A stretch of DNA of 38,785 nt from Bacillus sp. ISL-55 (GCF_018613155.1 NZ_JAGGQU010000014.1:58658-97442); one strand, 5' to 3'. Shown: positions 1-12,401, counted from the stretch's first letter. Numbers and translations: made by a program. Notes: generated from the sequence alone by a model not told the origin.

Positions 1-97
1 ACTTTTCGATTTCGGTCCGCCCAATGAAGTCAAAGAACGACTTCACCGGTCGGCCCTCCAGTGCTTGTCGGGGCTGACCAAGGCGCTTACGCTTTTC
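1..97. repeat. Dispersed intergenic repeat, long copy (truncated by window edge)
   Basis: The right part (about 58-97) matches a second copy at 21921-21960: both carry a CCAG-GCTT block, a GGGCTG-AC block and then the shared end AAGGCGCTT-n-CGCTTTT. This copy has an extra internal stem-loop: GAAGTC (27-32) and GACTTC (39-44) form perfect 6-bp arms around a 6-nt loop. The element ends about 5 nt from the tig stop codon, so it lies in the tig 3' UTR. I believe similar elements recur in Bacillaceae intergenic DNA, but that needs a search. The left end lies outside the window. Confidence 0.7.
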
Positions 98-102
98 TAA
101 TA

Positions 103-1392
103 TTATGCAACAGTCTTGCTGTTTTCTACAAGGAAATCAACTGCTTTTTTCAATTGAAGGTCGCCTTTGATTCCGTCAAGGCTTCCGCCTAGTGCTGCCT
201 GGATTTGGTCAGCAGTCATATTGTACATTTCAGACATCTTTTGAAGCTCTGCATTTACTTCTTCATCAGTTACTTCGATGTTTTCAGCTTTTGCGATTGC
301 TTCAAGAGTCAGGTTCACACGTACGCGTGTAGCAGCTTCTTCTTTCATTTGTTCGCGAAGAGCAGCTTCGTCTTGACCTGAGAACTGGTAGTATAGGTCA
401 AGGTTCATGCCTTGCATTTGCAAGCGTTGTTCGAATTCGTTCACCATGCGGTCGATTTCAGTGTTGATCATTGATTCTGGAACTTCGATTTCAGCGTTAG
501 CTGCTGCTTTTTCTACAACAGTGTCACGTTCGAAGTGCTCTTTTTGGTGTGCTTTGTCATGAGCAAGACGATCTTTGATCTTTGTCTTAAGCTCTTCTAA
601 AGTTTCAACTTCTTCATCAGCATCTTTTGCGAACTCATCATCTAGAGCTGGAAGTTCTTTTCCTTTGATTTCATGAATTTTCACTTTGAAAGTTGCAGGC
701 TTACCAGCAAGTTCAGCTGCATGGTACTCTTCAGGGAAAGAAACCTCTACATCTTTTTCTTCGCCAGCAGCTAATCCAACTAGCTGTTCTTCGAAGCCTG
801 GGATGAATGAACCTGAACCAAGTTCAAGTGCATAGTTTTCAGCTTTGCCGCCTTCGAAAGCTTCGCCATCAACGAATCCTTCGAAATCGATGACAACACT
901 GTCGCCATTTTCAGCAGTGCCTTCTTCTTTAACAACAAGCTCAGCCTGCTTTTCCTGCATTGCTTTCAATTCGTTTTCTACTTCTTCATCTGTTACGTTT
1001 GTGTCGAATGCTTCTACTTCAAGTCCTTTGTACTCGCCAAGCTTCACTTCAGGCTTAACTGTTACAGTTGCCTTGATGATTAAGCTCTTGCCCTTTTCGA
1101 TTTGTTCTACATCGATTTCCGGGCGGTCAACTGGCTCGATTCCAGTTTCGTCGATTGCATTTGCATATGCTTCTGGAAGAAGAATATCAATTGCATCCTG
1201 ATATAAAGACTCTACGCCGAAACGCTTTTCGAACATTTGGCGAGGCATTTTTCCTTTACGGAATCCTGGTACGTTAATTTGCTTAACGACTTTCTGGAAT
1301 GCAGCGTCAAGACCTTTATTGACCTTTTCTGCATCTACTTCAATTGTTAGAACCGTTTGGTTCCCTTCTCTTTTTTCTACCTTTGCAGACAT
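103..1392 (-). CDS. tig: Trigger factor, ribosome-associated chaperone and prolyl isomerase
   Basis: This is a full-length 429-residue trigger factor, which binds the ribosome near the peptide exit and shields nascent chains in the cytoplasm. The ribosome-docking signature GFRKGKMP is at residues 43-50. An FKBP-type peptidyl-prolyl isomerase domain follows at roughly 155-245, then a long helical chaperone domain. The ATG is preceded by GGAGGG at good spacing. It has its own sigma-A type promoter upstream (1513-1540) and follows ysoA, as in B. subtilis, where clpX comes next; that gene would lie beyond the left edge. No T-tailed terminator is visible between the stop codon and the edge, only the dispersed repeat. 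Confidence 0.98.
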   Translation of the reverse strand: MSAKVEKREGNQTVLTIEVDAEKVNKGLDAAFQKVVKQINVPGFRKGKMPRQMFEKRFGVESLYQDAIDILLPEAYANAIDETGIEPVDRPEIDVEQIEKGKSLIIKATVTVKPEVKLGEYKGLEVEAFDTNVTDEEVENELKAMQEKQAELVVKEEGTAENGDSVVIDFEGFVDGEAFEGGKAENYALELGSGSFIPGFEEQLVGLAAGEEKDVEVSFPEEYHAAELAGKPATFKVKIHEIKGKELPALDDEFAKDADEEVETLEELKTKIKDRLAHDKAHQKEHFERDTVVEKAAANAEIEVPESMINTEIDRMVNEFEQRLQMQGMNLDLYYQFSGQDEAALREQMKEEAATRVRVNLTLEAIAKAENIEVTDEEVNAELQKMSEMYNMTADQIQAALGGSLDGIKGDLQLKKAVDFLVENSKTVA

Positions 1393-1512
1393 ACAGTTCC
1401 CTCCAACAATTATCTATTGTCATTTTCATTCGACGATGAATACCCTTGTTTAACAAGCAATATTCCAGATTAAATGTAAAATAGAATGATTTTTACATAA
1501 TACAACCACTAC

Positions 1513-1540
1513 ATTATAACACAGGTTTATTTCGTTTCAA
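1513..1540 (-). promoter_or_regulatory. Sigma-A type promoter for tig
   Basis: On the minus strand a TTGAAA -35 (1540-1535) and a perfect TATAAT -10 (1518-1513) are separated by 16 bp. Transcription would start near 1506, giving a leader of about 115 nt before the tig ATG. A short palindrome, CTTGTTTAACAAG, lies in that leader near 1446. Confidence 0.75.
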
Positions 1541-1554
1541 CAGCTTGGACTATA

Positions 1555-2571
1555 TTATCGGGTAGAAATTTCTTCTAGCTTCCGGACAAAGTCCAAAACC
1601 TGTTCTGTCTCCTCAATCTGGCTGTTGTATATTCCAGCAAATGACTCTAGTGGATCTTCAAATCCATAATACTCATTAGCAATGAAATGGCAGGCAGCAG
1701 CCCAGGCCGAAACTTCCCCGATTGGCAGTTTAAATGGGTAGATCAGAAAGAAATAACGCTCGACCAGCCTTTGGACGTTTTCGAATAAAACAGGATCGTC
1801 ACTTTCAATCTCATCGCTTAATAGTTTGATCACGCCACTGTTTTCTATAAAATCCCTCAAATCCGGTAAATTTGCAGGATTGAACGATTCTGTCCAGCCG
1901 AATTTATGTATTTGTGTTTCTTCTGCATACTCTTGTTCTTTCAATATATTAAGAAGCATTGTTTTTAAAAAAGGATGGCCTGCTTCCGATGCGACATACT
2001 CCCTTATTTTTATTATATAGGGTCTTATGTTTACCTTAGCGAGGCCCGCAGCAACCATCACCTGGTCATTGGGATTTTTATAGTCAAACAGATTAAGCTC
2101 ATCTACTTCAGGTTCCTCTTCAACATTCTCAATGGATTCCACTTCTGTTTCGCCATTAAGCATCCGCCTGCCAAATTCGAGCATGGTGACGAAATGCTCA
2201 TGCCTGTCTGCAGGAATTTCCCGTTCTTCCAGAAGTGCCTCAATTGTCGTGACGACCTCATTATATTCGTTCAACTGGACAAGGATCATTAAATACATGT
2301 CAATCACTTGTATGTAATCACCTAGCCCGCTCCGCAGCATCTCTGCCACGAGTTCCTTCGCCTGATGGGTATTGCCTGCCTCATAATTAGCAAGAACAAG
2401 GCCAACGTATACATCACTATTCTCGGGGTCATATTCCAATGCCTGCTCGAGAAATTGAATCGCATCCCTGTATTTTTGCTGTTTCAAATAATCCAGGCCC
2501 TTTTCCAACAGACGCTTTTCCAGACCGGGAAACAGGATTACTTTATCCTTTTTTGATTCCCGTTTATTCAT
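1555..2571 (-). CDS. ysoA: Tetratricopeptide repeat protein, YsoA-like
   Basis: The protein has 338 residues with TPR helix pairs near the N-terminus (about 15-95, including the typical A-x-x-x-x-x-A-L-x-x-D-P-x-N-x-x-x-Y pattern), then an acidic linker and a helical C-terminal half. The size and the position between leuD and tig match B. subtilis YsoA (339 residues), whose biochemical role is unknown; TPR folds usually mediate protein contacts. No signal peptide or membrane segment is seen. I chose the second in-frame ATG because AAGGCGG lies about 7 nt before it; the ATG two codons earlier sits almost on top of that site. The ilv-leu terminator lies between this gene and leuD, so it is probably transcribed separately. 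Confidence 0.88.
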   Translation of the reverse strand: MNKRESKKDKVILFPGLEKRLLEKGLDYLKQQKYRDAIQFLEQALEYDPENSDVYVGLVLANYEAGNTHQAKELVAEMLRSGLGDYIQVIDMYLMILVQLNEYNEVVTTIEALLEEREIPADRHEHFVTMLEFGRRMLNGETEVESIENVEEEPEVDELNLFDYKNPNDQVMVAAGLAKVNIRPYIIKIREYVASEAGHPFLKTMLLNILKEQEYAEETQIHKFGWTESFNPANLPDLRDFIENSGVIKLLSDEIESDDPVLFENVQRLVERYFFLIYPFKLPIGEVSAWAAACHFIANEYYGFEDPLESFAGIYNSQIEETEQVLDFVRKLEEISTR

Positions 2572-2668
2572 ACACATACCGCCTTACTTTTAATAGTTAT
2601 ACTCTATTGATTTCCGCTTTTTGTTTTATGAGTTCAGCTTTTTTAGAAAGTTTAGCACGAATCCTTGA

Positions 2669-2704
2669 AAAAACAAAAAGATTCACAAGCAGCGCCTGTG
2701 AATC
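2669..2704 (-). terminator. Rho-independent terminator of the ilv-leu operon
   Basis: A perfect 8-bp inverted repeat, GATTCACA / TGTGAATC (2680-2687 and 2697-2704), is followed on the minus strand by a T-rich run (TTTTTGTTTTTT). It starts about 10 nt after the leuD stop codon and closes the branched-chain amino acid operon. Confidence 0.93.
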
Positions 2705-2713
2705 AATCGTAAT

Positions 2714-3310
2714 TTAGATTGCTTTTTCTAGATGCTTTTCTTCAAATACTTTGATACTTTCTTCGAGCTGAAGGGTTAATTCAATCTCATCCCAGCCATT
2801 GAGGAGCATATTATACCAATATGGAGTGATATCAAATTCGGCTTCAAATCCCTGGTCGTCATAAACTCTCTTCTGTTCTAGCGAAACGGTCAGTTCATAT
2901 GCGGGTCCGCTTGCTTTCTTAAGCAAATAGGAAACGTCTTTTTCTGGCAGTACAACCGGAAGGATTCCGTTCTTCAGGCAATTCTGTTTAAAAATATCAG
3001 CAAATGACGGGGCGATCAAAACTTTGAAACCATAATCCAGCAAAGCCCACGGCGCATGCTCTCTTGATGAACCGCAGCCGAAATTTTCATTCGCTATTAA
3101 AATACTTGCCCCTATGGTATCCGGGTGGTTGAGCTCAAAGTCGTCATTCAGCTCTCCGTTTGGTTTATAGCGCCAGTCATAAAACAAATACTGCCCAAAA
3201 CCTGTTTTTTCGATTCTTTTCAGGAATTGCTTTGGAATGATTTGATCTGTGTCAACATTTGCCCGGTCCATCGCAGCGACTTTTCCCTTCATTTCTTTAA
3301 AACTAGACAT
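2714..3310 (-). CDS. leuD: 3-isopropylmalate dehydratase small subunit
   Basis: The 198-residue product is the small (swivel-domain) subunit of isopropylmalate isomerase, which with LeuC converts 2- to 3-isopropylmalate in leucine synthesis. Family signatures seen are the N-terminal DTDQIIPKQFL and the GCGSSREHAPWAL loop near residues 78-90 that closes over the substrate. The start has AAAGGAG at normal spacing. It is the last gene of the ilv-leu operon, but a 286-bp spacer separates it from leuC where these genes are normally close together. That spacer contains a hairpin, a tandem repeat and a possible promoter, described separately. Confidence 0.97.
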   Translation of the reverse strand: MSSFKEMKGKVAAMDRANVDTDQIIPKQFLKRIEKTGFGQYLFYDWRYKPNGELNDDFELNHPDTIGASILIANENFGCGSSREHAPWALLDYGFKVLIAPSFADIFKQNCLKNGILPVVLPEKDVSYLLKKASGPAYELTVSLEQKRVYDDQGFEAEFDITPYWYNMLLNGWDEIELTLQLEESIKVFEEKHLEKAI

Positions 3311-3352
3311 TTCAGGCTCCTTTCATTGAAAAAAAATCCGCCAATTGGCAGT

Positions 3353-3382
3353 TATATAAATTGTTCAAAGCAAACTCTTCAA
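3353..3382 (-). promoter_or_regulatory. Possible internal promoter for leuD
   Basis: A minus-strand TTGAAG (3382-3377) and TATATA (3358-3353) with an 18-bp spacer lie about 45 bp before the leuD start, just downstream of the 13-bp hairpin. The boxes are only partly consensus and the region is AT-rich, so chance is a fair alternative. Confidence 0.3.
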
Positions 3383-3392
3383 ATAGGTAGTG

Positions 3393-3426
3393 AAATGACC
3401 CGAAATATACCGGTTTCGGGTCATTT
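3393..3426. other. Strong hairpin in the leuC-leuD spacer
   Basis: AATGACCCGAAA (3394-3405) and TTTCGGGTCATT (3414-3425) form a perfect 12-bp stem, extended to 13 bp by the flanking A-T pair, around an 8-nt loop. A T-run follows only on the plus strand, where no gene ends. In leu mRNA it is followed by CACTACC, so it looks like a stabilising or processing structure rather than a terminator of that operon. Confidence 0.6.
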
Positions 3427-3495
3427 TTGCAGCTATATTTCTTGCTGGAAAAGATATTCTCTTCATCAACAAGATTATTTGCACATAAAAACTGA

Positions 3496-3580
3496 TAATT
3501 GCACCTTGCAAGCCATTAATTGAACCAATAACTTACTTAATTGCTCCATCAGAACGATTAATTGCGCCTTCGCCCATTAT
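3496..3580. repeat. Degenerate 21-bp tandem repeat between leuC and leuD
   Basis: The core AATTG starts at 3497, 3518, 3539 and 3560, exactly 21 bp apart. The consensus is TAATTGnnCC followed by a variable 11-bp stretch. Four units are clear; a fifth is not. The unit is seven codons long, but one unit contains a stop in the frame that gives NC-x5 heptads, so it is not an intact coding sequence here. Confidence 0.75.
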
Positions 3581-3596
3581 TTGGTAGAAAAAGAAA

Positions 3597-5006
3597 CTAA
3601 ACGGTCATACCAGCCATCGACCGGACATCTACAAAATGCCCATGAAGTGCAGCAGCTGCAGCCATGGCAGGGCTGACTAGATGGGTACGCGCTCCGGCTC
3701 CCTGTCTGCCTTCAAAGTTGCGGTTTGAAGTGGAAGCACAATGTTCCCCGGCCGGCACTATGTCTGCATTCATGCTCAGGCACATGCTGCAGCCGGATTC
3801 TCTCCATTCAAATCCTGCTTCAATAAACACTTGGGCAATGCCTTCTGCTTCGGCAGTCTTCTTGACCTGCTGAGAACCAGGCACAACAATTGCTTGAACT
3901 CCTGGAGCGACTTTTTTCCCTTTGATCACCTCGGAGGCTGCCCTGAGATCTTCAATTCTTGAATTCGTACAGGAGCCAATGAAGACCTTGGTTACATTAA
4001 TATCTGTGATTGGCTGACCTTCCTCCAGCCCCATGTATGATAATGCCCTTTCAAGTGACTTCTTTTCTGTATCAGTATCACATTCATTCAGGCAAGGCAC
4101 TCTGTCCGTGACCGGAGCAGTCATTGATGGGTTCGTTCCCCAGCTGACCATCGGCGTAATGGCATCACCCTCAATCTCGATGGAATGGTCATACACTGCA
4201 TCTTCATCCGAAGAGAGCTGCTGCCATTCCAGTATTTTATCGAGGAAAGCGTCTCCCTGTGCAACATATTTCCTTCCATTCAGATAAGCAAAGGTTTTAT
4301 CATCAGGAGCAACGATCGATGCTTTCGCTCCGCCTTCAATCGACATATTGCAAATTGTCATCCTTTCCTCCATGGACATCTTCCTGATGGCATCGCCGCA
4401 AAATTCGATGACGTAACCGGTACCAAAGTTGACTCCATACTTACTGATAATGAACAGGATGAGATCCTTTGCGCTCACACCCGGTGCCAAAGAGCCTGAC
4501 ACATCGACTTTCAGCGTTTTGGGTTTTGTCTGCCAGAGTGTTTGAGTGGCAAGGACATGCTCAACCTCACTCGTACCGATTCCGAATGCCAGTGCTCCGA
4601 ATGCACCGTGCGTCGAAGTGTGGCTGTCTCCGCACACAATGGTTTTCCCTGGTTGTGTCAAGCCAAGTTCAGGTCCGATGACATGCACAATGCCCTGTTC
4701 AGGACTGTCAAGATCAGCCAACGGAATGCCAAACTCAAGGCAATTATCCCTTAAAGTATCCATCTGGTTTTTCGCAACGGGATCATTAATTTCTCTCCGG
4801 TTGATTGTAGGTACATTGTGGTCCATCGTCGCAAATGTCAAATCCGGTCTCCGAACAGACCTTTTTTTCATCCTAAGCCCCGAAAAAGCCTGGGGCGAGG
4901 TTACCTCATGGACAAGATGAAGGTCGATATACACCAGGTCTGGTTTGCTTTCTTCCCGATGCACAACATGCTTCTCCCAAATTTTTTCGATGATCGTTTT
5001 CCCCAA
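3597..5006 (-). CDS. leuC: 3-isopropylmalate dehydratase large subunit
   Basis: The 469-residue large subunit of isopropylmalate isomerase is an aconitase-family enzyme. Its 4Fe-4S ligands are Cys346 (GSCTNS) and Cys406 and Cys409 (GCSMC). I place the start at a TTG reading [10 protein letters not shown] because GGGGAGGG lies 5-6 nt before it and B. subtilis LeuC begins at the same point; an in-frame extension by nine codons has no ribosome site. It lies 94 nt after leuB. Downstream comes the unusually long spacer before leuD. Confidence 0.97.
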   Translation of the reverse strand: MGKTIIEKIWEKHVVHREESKPDLVYIDLHLVHEVTSPQAFSGLRMKKRSVRRPDLTFATMDHNVPTINRREINDPVAKNQMDTLRDNCLEFGIPLADLDSPEQGIVHVIGPELGLTQPGKTIVCGDSHTSTHGAFGALAFGIGTSEVEHVLATQTLWQTKPKTLKVDVSGSLAPGVSAKDLILFIISKYGVNFGTGYVIEFCGDAIRKMSMEERMTICNMSIEGGAKASIVAPDDKTFAYLNGRKYVAQGDAFLDKILEWQQLSSDEDAVYDHSIEIEGDAITPMVSWGTNPSMTAPVTDRVPCLNECDTDTEKKSLERALSYMGLEEGQPITDINVTKVFIGSCTNSRIEDLRAASEVIKGKKVAPGVQAIVVPGSQQVKKTAEAEGIAQVFIEAGFEWRESGCSMCLSMNADIVPAGEHCASTSNRNFEGRQGAGARTHLVSPAMAAAAALHGHFVDVRSMAGMTV

Positions 5007-5100
5007 TGATACCCTCCCCTTTTTCGAAAACACTTCTTTCTCGCCTGCCTGGCTTCGTGTTTGTTTTTACAGATTTTTAAACTGGAATATCGTTCCAGCC

Positions 5101-6213
5101 TCAAGCATAAGCACTCATGATATTCAGGATCGCTTCATTGTCGAGCAGAGCGGCTTTGATTTCTTCCACCATTCCCTCAGTTGTTAAGAACGGTGTGCCA
5201 AATAAAGCAATGTCTCGGGTTCTGCTGCCGGCGTCCAGCACCTGCTCTACCGCATTCTCGATTGCCTCAGCTTCTTCTTCAAGGCCAAAGGACAGTCGCA
5301 GCATCATTGCGGCAGACAGGATCATTGCGATTGGATTAGCCGCGTTCATTCCAGCAATATCTGGAGCAGACCCGTGGATTGGCTCATACAGATATGGTCC
5401 AGCAGCCGAAACGCTGGCTGATGGCAGCATTCCAAGCGAACCAGTCAGCACGGATGCTTCATCGCTTAAAATATCACCAAACATATTCTCTGTGACGAGC
5501 ACATCGAACTGGCGCGGATTCTTGATCAACTGCATCGCCGCATTATCGACCAGCATATGGTCGAGTTCAACCTCAGGATAGTCCTTCGCCACCTCTTCTG
5601 CTGTTTCCCGCCACATTCGGCTCGATTCCAGAACATTTGCTTTATCCACAGAAGTGACCTTGCCTTTTCTCATGGCAGCCAACTCAAAGGCATAGCGGAT
5701 GACTCTCTCAATCTCGTTTTTCTGGTAAAACAATGTATCTACTACAGAAGCTTCGCCTTTCTGGACACTTCTTTCACTCGGTTTCCCAAAGTAGAGCCCG
5801 CCGGTCAATTCCCTGACCACTACCATGTCAACACCTTCAACAACTTCCTTGCGAAGCGGTGAAATCCCGGAGATACTGGAGTAGTATTGAACCGGCCGGA
5901 CATTCGCATATAACCCAAGCTCTTTCCGGATTTTCAATAAGCCTTTTTCGGGGCGAATATGTCCAGGCAACTTATCCCACTTAGGACCGCCCACAGCCCC
6001 TAACAGGACAGCATCACTAGCTTTACAGAGATCGAGTGTGCGATCCGGGAGCGGGGTTCCAAATTCGTCGATTGCTGCCCCGCCGATTTCTCCATAAGTA
6101 AAATGGAACTTATGGTTAAAAAGCTCAGCTACTGCCTGGAGGATTGTAACCGCCCCCCTGCTTACTTCTTTGCCTACGCCATCTCCTGGCAGGATTGCGA
6201 TCCTTTTTTCCAT
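5101..6213 (-). CDS. leuB: 3-isopropylmalate dehydrogenase
   Basis: The 370-residue enzyme oxidises and decarboxylates 3-isopropylmalate with NAD to 2-oxoisocaproate. The N-terminal IAILPGDGVGKEV, the central VVRELTGGLYFG, and the GSAPDIAG stretch of the NAD-binding region are typical of the isocitrate/isopropylmalate dehydrogenase family. The start MEKRIAILPG is preceded by CGGAGG at 8 nt; a longer in-frame extension would run into leuA and has no homology. It follows leuA by 31 nt within the operon. Confidence 0.97.
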   Translation of the reverse strand: MEKRIAILPGDGVGKEVSRGAVTILQAVAELFNHKFHFTYGEIGGAAIDEFGTPLPDRTLDLCKASDAVLLGAVGGPKWDKLPGHIRPEKGLLKIRKELGLYANVRPVQYYSSISGISPLRKEVVEGVDMVVVRELTGGLYFGKPSERSVQKGEASVVDTLFYQKNEIERVIRYAFELAAMRKGKVTSVDKANVLESSRMWRETAEEVAKDYPEVELDHMLVDNAAMQLIKNPRQFDVLVTENMFGDILSDEASVLTGSLGMLPSASVSAAGPYLYEPIHGSAPDIAGMNAANPIAMILSAAMMLRLSFGLEEEAEAIENAVEQVLDAGSRTRDIALFGTPFLTTEGMVEEIKAALLDNEAILNIMSAYA

Positions 6214-6244
6214 TCCATTCGCCTCCGATTTCTTAATAGTATTT

Positions 6245-8819
<2,575 letters not shown>

Positions 8820-8829
8820 TTAGTTTATA

Positions 8830-9345
8830 TTACACAAATGAAAATGATTTTTGCTGGCCGGTACGCTGGTTCCCCCTTGGGAAGGCTGTCGTTCCGGTAC
8901 GAGCCAATTCTCTGATTCCATATGGTTTAATCAAATCGATAAACGCCTCGATTTTTTCCGTTTCGCCTGTCAATTGAATGATGATGCTATCCTTGCTGAC
9001 GTCAATCACCGATGCCCGAAATGGCTCAATGATCGAATAAATCTCTGCTCTATTGTGGGAAAGGACGGGCACTTTCATGAGAATGAGCTCGCGGGCGACA
9101 ATCGCCTGGTCACTGATATCCGCCACCTTAAGGACATCAATCTGCTTATTGAGCTGTTTCGTGATTTGTTCGACCATTCCGTCATTCTCCACATGGACAA
9201 CACAGGTAATGCGCGAAACTCCCTCTTGCTCGGTCAGGCCTACCGAGATGCTTTCAATATTGTAGTTCCTCTTCGAAAATAAATTCGTGATCCTGTTAAG
9301 TACTCCCGGCCGGTTCAAGACCGTCATCGTTATGATCCTTTTCAT
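8830..9345 (-). CDS. ilvN: Acetolactate synthase regulatory small subunit
   Basis: The 171-residue subunit activates the IlvB catalytic subunit and mediates valine feedback. An N-terminal ACT domain starts at once ([20 protein letters not shown], with N-I-E-S-I-S-V-G following), and a second domain with the REL-ARTG stretch follows. Its ATG overlaps the ilvB stop in an ATGA arrangement, so the two subunits are translationally coupled, as in most Bacillaceae, where the gene is also called ilvH. Confidence 0.97.
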   Translation of the reverse strand: MKRIITMTVLNRPGVLNRITNLFSKRNYNIESISVGLTEQEGVSRITCVVHVENDGMVEQITKQLNKQIDVLKVADISDQAIVARELILMKVPVLSHNRAEIYSIIEPFRASVIDVSKDSIIIQLTGETEKIEAFIDLIKPYGIRELARTGTTAFPRGNQRTGQQKSFSFV

Positions 9346-11051
9346 TTCTTCACTCCCACCATTTCGTGGATTCCTTTTCCAGGTGCGATCATCGGGTAGA
9401 CATTTTCGGCACCATCGACCCTGAAATCGAGCAGCACCGGTTCCTTGTCATGCAGGACCTCATTCAGGATCTCATGCGCTTCTGCTTCGGAGTTGATTTC
9501 AAACCCTTTGATACCATAAGCCTCGGCCAGTTTTACAAAAGATGGCTGGACTGGATTTTTACTGTGGGAATATCTTTCTTTGTAAAATATCTCCTGCCAT
9601 TGTCTGACCATTCCAAGCGCTTTGTTATTGAAAATCGCTATTTTGATCGGCAGCTTAAACTCTGCGATGACCGCCAGCTCCTGCGTTGACATCTGGAAGC
9701 CTCCATCTCCGAGAACGGCCACAACGCACGCTGACGGATCTGCCAGCTGTGCTCCAATGCTTGCAGGAAGTCCAAATCCCATTGTTCCGAGTCCTCCTGA
9801 GGTCACCCATCGATCAGCATGCTGGAGTTGATAATATTGTGCCGCCCACATTTGATGCTGGCCGACATCGGTCACGACAATTGCTTCACCCGCCGTTTTT
9901 TCATATAGAAGCTCCATTACCTTTTGTGGTTTTAGCACCTCGCTGTTTTCGTAATGATAAGGAAAGTCCTTCTTCCAGCCCCCAAGAGTTTCTTTCCACT
10001 CTTCCTGTTGAGGTGGACTTGCTCCCAGCCTTAGCAATTGTCTTAACGCCTCTCCTGCATCGCCGACGACCGGAATTTGCGTTGGCACATTTTTACCGAT
10101 TTCAGCCGGGTCGATATCTATATGGGCAACAGTAGCTTTTGGAGCAAAATGCTTTAAGTTACCGGTCAGCCGGTCATCAAATCGTGCTCCGATATTGATC
10201 AGCAGGTCACAATTATAAAGCGCCATGTTCGCTGCATAGCATCCATGCATCCCAGCCATTCCAAGGAACAGTTCATGGTTGGCCGGAAAGCCTCCCAATC
10301 CCAATAATGTGTGGACAACATGAAGGTTCTGCTGTTGTGCGTACTCTTTTAAAAGACTAGACGCCTTCGCGTGGAGGACTCCTGCCCCTGCAAGAATGAC
10401 CGGCCTTTCTGCCCTGCTAACTGCTTCGGACAGTTTTCTTACCTGAAGGAAATTCGGCTCCGTGGTCGGCTGGTAGCCTGGAAGGTAGATTTCCTCCTCA
10501 GCGGGTTCTGTTGATACACCCGCTGCCAGGTCTTTTGGAAAATCGATAACGACTGGGCCAGGCCTTCCGCTTGTTGCAATATAAAATGCTTCCTTGATAA
10601 TTCGCGGTATGTCTTTTATTTCCCTGATTTGATAGTTGTACTTTGTGATAGGAGTTGTGATTCCAAGAATATCCGCTTCCTGGAAGGCATCTGTCCCGAT
10701 TACCCCAGTCGCGACCTGTCCTGTGAAGACGACTAGCGGCAAAGAATCCATCATCGCATCCGCAATGCCGGTGATGATATTGGTCGCTCCCGGTCCAGAT
10801 GTAGCAATTACCACGCCCGGTTTCCCGCTGATCCTAGCATATCCTTCCGCTGCATGGATCCCTCCCTGTTCATGCCTTGGCAGCACATGTAGAATTTTAG
10901 AATCATAGAGTTTGTCGTAGATCGGAAGGACAGCTCCTCCTGGGTAGCCAAAAATGACTTCGACATTTTCCTTTTCCAGCGCCTTAAGCAGTAAATCCGC
11001 TCCGCTTATTTCACTCGTTTTAGCCTTTGTTTCCTTCAAGGCAGCTTCCAT
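9342..11051 (-). CDS. ilvB: Acetolactate synthase catalytic large subunit
   Basis: The 569-residue ThDP and FAD enzyme makes acetolactate or acetohydroxybutyrate from pyruvate, the first common step to Val, Leu and Ile. The ThDP-activating Glu61 lies in PRHEQGG. The central FAD domain follows at about 200-340, and the ThDP-Mg2+ motif is GDGGFQM ending in NN near residues 440-470. AATGGGAGG precedes the ATG. It follows directly after the T-box leader, so its expression should respond to uncharged leucyl-tRNA. There is a 4-bp overlap with ilvN. Confidence 0.98.
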   Translation of the reverse strand: MEAALKETKAKTSEISGADLLLKALEKENVEVIFGYPGGAVLPIYDKLYDSKILHVLPRHEQGGIHAAEGYARISGKPGVVIATSGPGATNIITGIADAMMDSLPLVVFTGQVATGVIGTDAFQEADILGITTPITKYNYQIREIKDIPRIIKEAFYIATSGRPGPVVIDFPKDLAAGVSTEPAEEEIYLPGYQPTTEPNFLQVRKLSEAVSRAERPVILAGAGVLHAKASSLLKEYAQQQNLHVVHTLLGLGGFPANHELFLGMAGMHGCYAANMALYNCDLLINIGARFDDRLTGNLKHFAPKATVAHIDIDPAEIGKNVPTQIPVVGDAGEALRQLLRLGASPPQQEEWKETLGGWKKDFPYHYENSEVLKPQKVMELLYEKTAGEAIVVTDVGQHQMWAAQYYQLQHADRWVTSGGLGTMGFGLPASIGAQLADPSACVVAVLGDGGFQMSTQELAVIAEFKLPIKIAIFNNKALGMVRQWQEIFYKERYSHSKNPVQPSFVKLAEAYGIKGFEINSEAEAHEILNEVLHDKEPVLLDFRVDGAENVYPMIAPGKGIHEMVGVKK

Positions 11052-11084
11052 TTATCGAACCTCCCATTGTAAACTCACTTCTTT

Positions 11085-11400
11085 TTTTCAAAATAAAAAA
11101 GCCCATCCATCTCCATATGCCTAAGGTTGCCCAGGCAAAGGGATGGAATAGGCTTTCTCTCCTTATTCCACGGTACCACCCTTATTCACGCATGATGCGT
11201 GCACTCGTGACAGCTCTGCTGCCGGTTTTGATAACAAGTGCCATGCACTCGACCAGTTTTACTAGGATTCCTTTCAAACTGGCGCTCCAGGGTGAGTTCA
11301 TTTCATGCGGCATCACCGGTTTCCAGCAACCCCGGCTCTCTGTGCATGCTGATCGCATTCAATTACTTGTCCCTGTCCTCGCTTTAACCTTATTCAATTA
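11085..11400 (-). promoter_or_regulatory. T-box leader, leucine specifier, controlling ilvB-leuD
   Basis: On the minus strand the leader carries the T-box core AGGGTGGTACCGTGG (11182-11168), which pairs with the free CCA end of uncharged tRNA. Stem I elements include CAGAGAGCCGGGG and GGTGATGC, with the specifier in GAACTCACC, so the codon is CTC (11296-11294), meaning leucine. The terminator that competes with the antiterminator is at about 11154-11090. This matches the B. subtilis ilv-leu leader in type and specifier. The leader begins about 30 nt after the ilvE stop codon and I see no convincing promoter in that gap. Confidence 0.95.
11090..11155 (-). terminator. T-box attenuator terminator
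   Basis: Within the leader, AGCC-CATCC (about 11100-11109) pairs with GGATG...GGCT (11141-11154) and is followed on the minus strand by TTTTTTATTTTG. In the uncharged-tRNA state the upstream arm is sequestered by the T-box antiterminator. Confidence 0.9.
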
Positions 11401-11429
11401 GATATTGAAAGTTTACGAATAGAGCTTTA

Positions 11430-12332
11430 CTAACTTACTTGATGGGCTTTTTCCGGATAGACCTGGATTCCATCTGCAACAACTCTTGCCCTGAATTCAC
11501 GCAGGATATTTTGTGTATGCTGTCCCGGTACTCCATCGCCGATGACTCTTCCATCCACTTTAACAACTGCGATTACTTCTGCTGCTGTCCCGGTAAGGAA
11601 TACTTCATCAGCTGTGTATACATCATGGCGGGTAAATGGTTCCTCCTTGACCTCATACCCAAGATTTTTTGCGATTTCAATTACCGCATTCCTGGTGATG
11701 CCTTCAAGTGCTCCAACATATCCTGGCGGTGTGAGGAATTCATTTCCCCTGACGATAAAAATATTATCGGCTGACCCTTCGGCAACATAGCCCTGGTCAT
11801 TAAGCATGAGCGCTTCACTAACATTTGCCAGATGTGCTTCGATTTTTACAAGTACATTATTTAAATAATTTAATGATTTTACTTTTGGACTTAATACATC
11901 CGGACGATTTCTTCTGGTCGCGACAGTCACGATTTCAAGTCCGGTGTCATACAATTCCTTTGGAAAAATAGCCAGCGGCTCGACAATGATCACCACATTC
12001 GCGTTCGGACACTTATAGGGATCCAACCCAAGGTCCCCGACACCTCTGGAAACGACAATCCGGATATATGCATCTCTGAGTTGATTCCGTTCCACTGTAT
12101 CAACAACCAGGCCGGTGAACTTCTCCTTAGAGTGTGGCATGTTCAGCATGATGGACTTAGCTGACCGGTAAAGTCGGTCCATATGTTCTTCCATCCTGAA
12201 AATATTGCCGCTGTATACCCGTATCCCTTCAAAAATACCATCCCCGTATAGAAATCCATGATCATATACCGAAATCTTAGCATTTTCCTTGGTGACAAAT
12301 TCACCGTTTAAGTAGATCCACTGATCGGGCAC
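11430..12332 (-). CDS. ilvE: Branched-chain amino acid aminotransferase (fold IV)
   Basis: The 300-residue PLP enzyme catalyses the last step of Leu, Ile and Val synthesis, transferring the amino group from glutamate. Conserved stretches are VYDHGFLYGDGIFEGIR near the N-terminus, the PLP lysine, probably Lys152 in VKSLNYLNN, and GTAAEV near the C-terminal cofactor phosphate site. The start is a GTG (MPDQWIYLNG) with AAAGGAGTG 6 nt before it; an in-frame upstream extension has no ribosome site. It differs from the ~360-residue YwaA/YbgE enzymes of B. subtilis. It lies upstream of the T-box leader with no terminator between, so it may head the ilv-leu operon. Confidence 0.94.
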   Translation of the reverse strand: MPDQWIYLNGEFVTKENAKISVYDHGFLYGDGIFEGIRVYSGNIFRMEEHMDRLYRSAKSIMLNMPHSKEKFTGLVVDTVERNQLRDAYIRIVVSRGVGDLGLDPYKCPNANVVIIVEPLAIFPKELYDTGLEIVTVATRRNRPDVLSPKVKSLNYLNNVLVKIEAHLANVSEALMLNDQGYVAEGSADNIFIVRGNEFLTPPGYVGALEGITRNAVIEIAKNLGYEVKEEPFTRHDVYTADEVFLTGTAAEVIAVVKVDGRVIGDGVPGQHTQNILREFRARVVADGIQVYPEKAHQVS

Positions 12333-12401
12333 AATAAACACTCCTTTAACAAATAGACGCTTTAAATTATTAAATTCACAGGTTAAAAAAATACAGTTTT
12401 T

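Noticed and set aside
3496-3580. CRISPR array in the leuC-leuD spacer
   Set aside because: The unit is 21 bp in total with a core of about ten bp, no unique spacers of normal length and no cas gene in the window.
5117-5581. A 154-codon plus-strand open frame opposite leuB
   Set aside because: It mirrors the leuB codons and is Ser- and Ala-rich low-complexity sequence, a typical antisense shadow.
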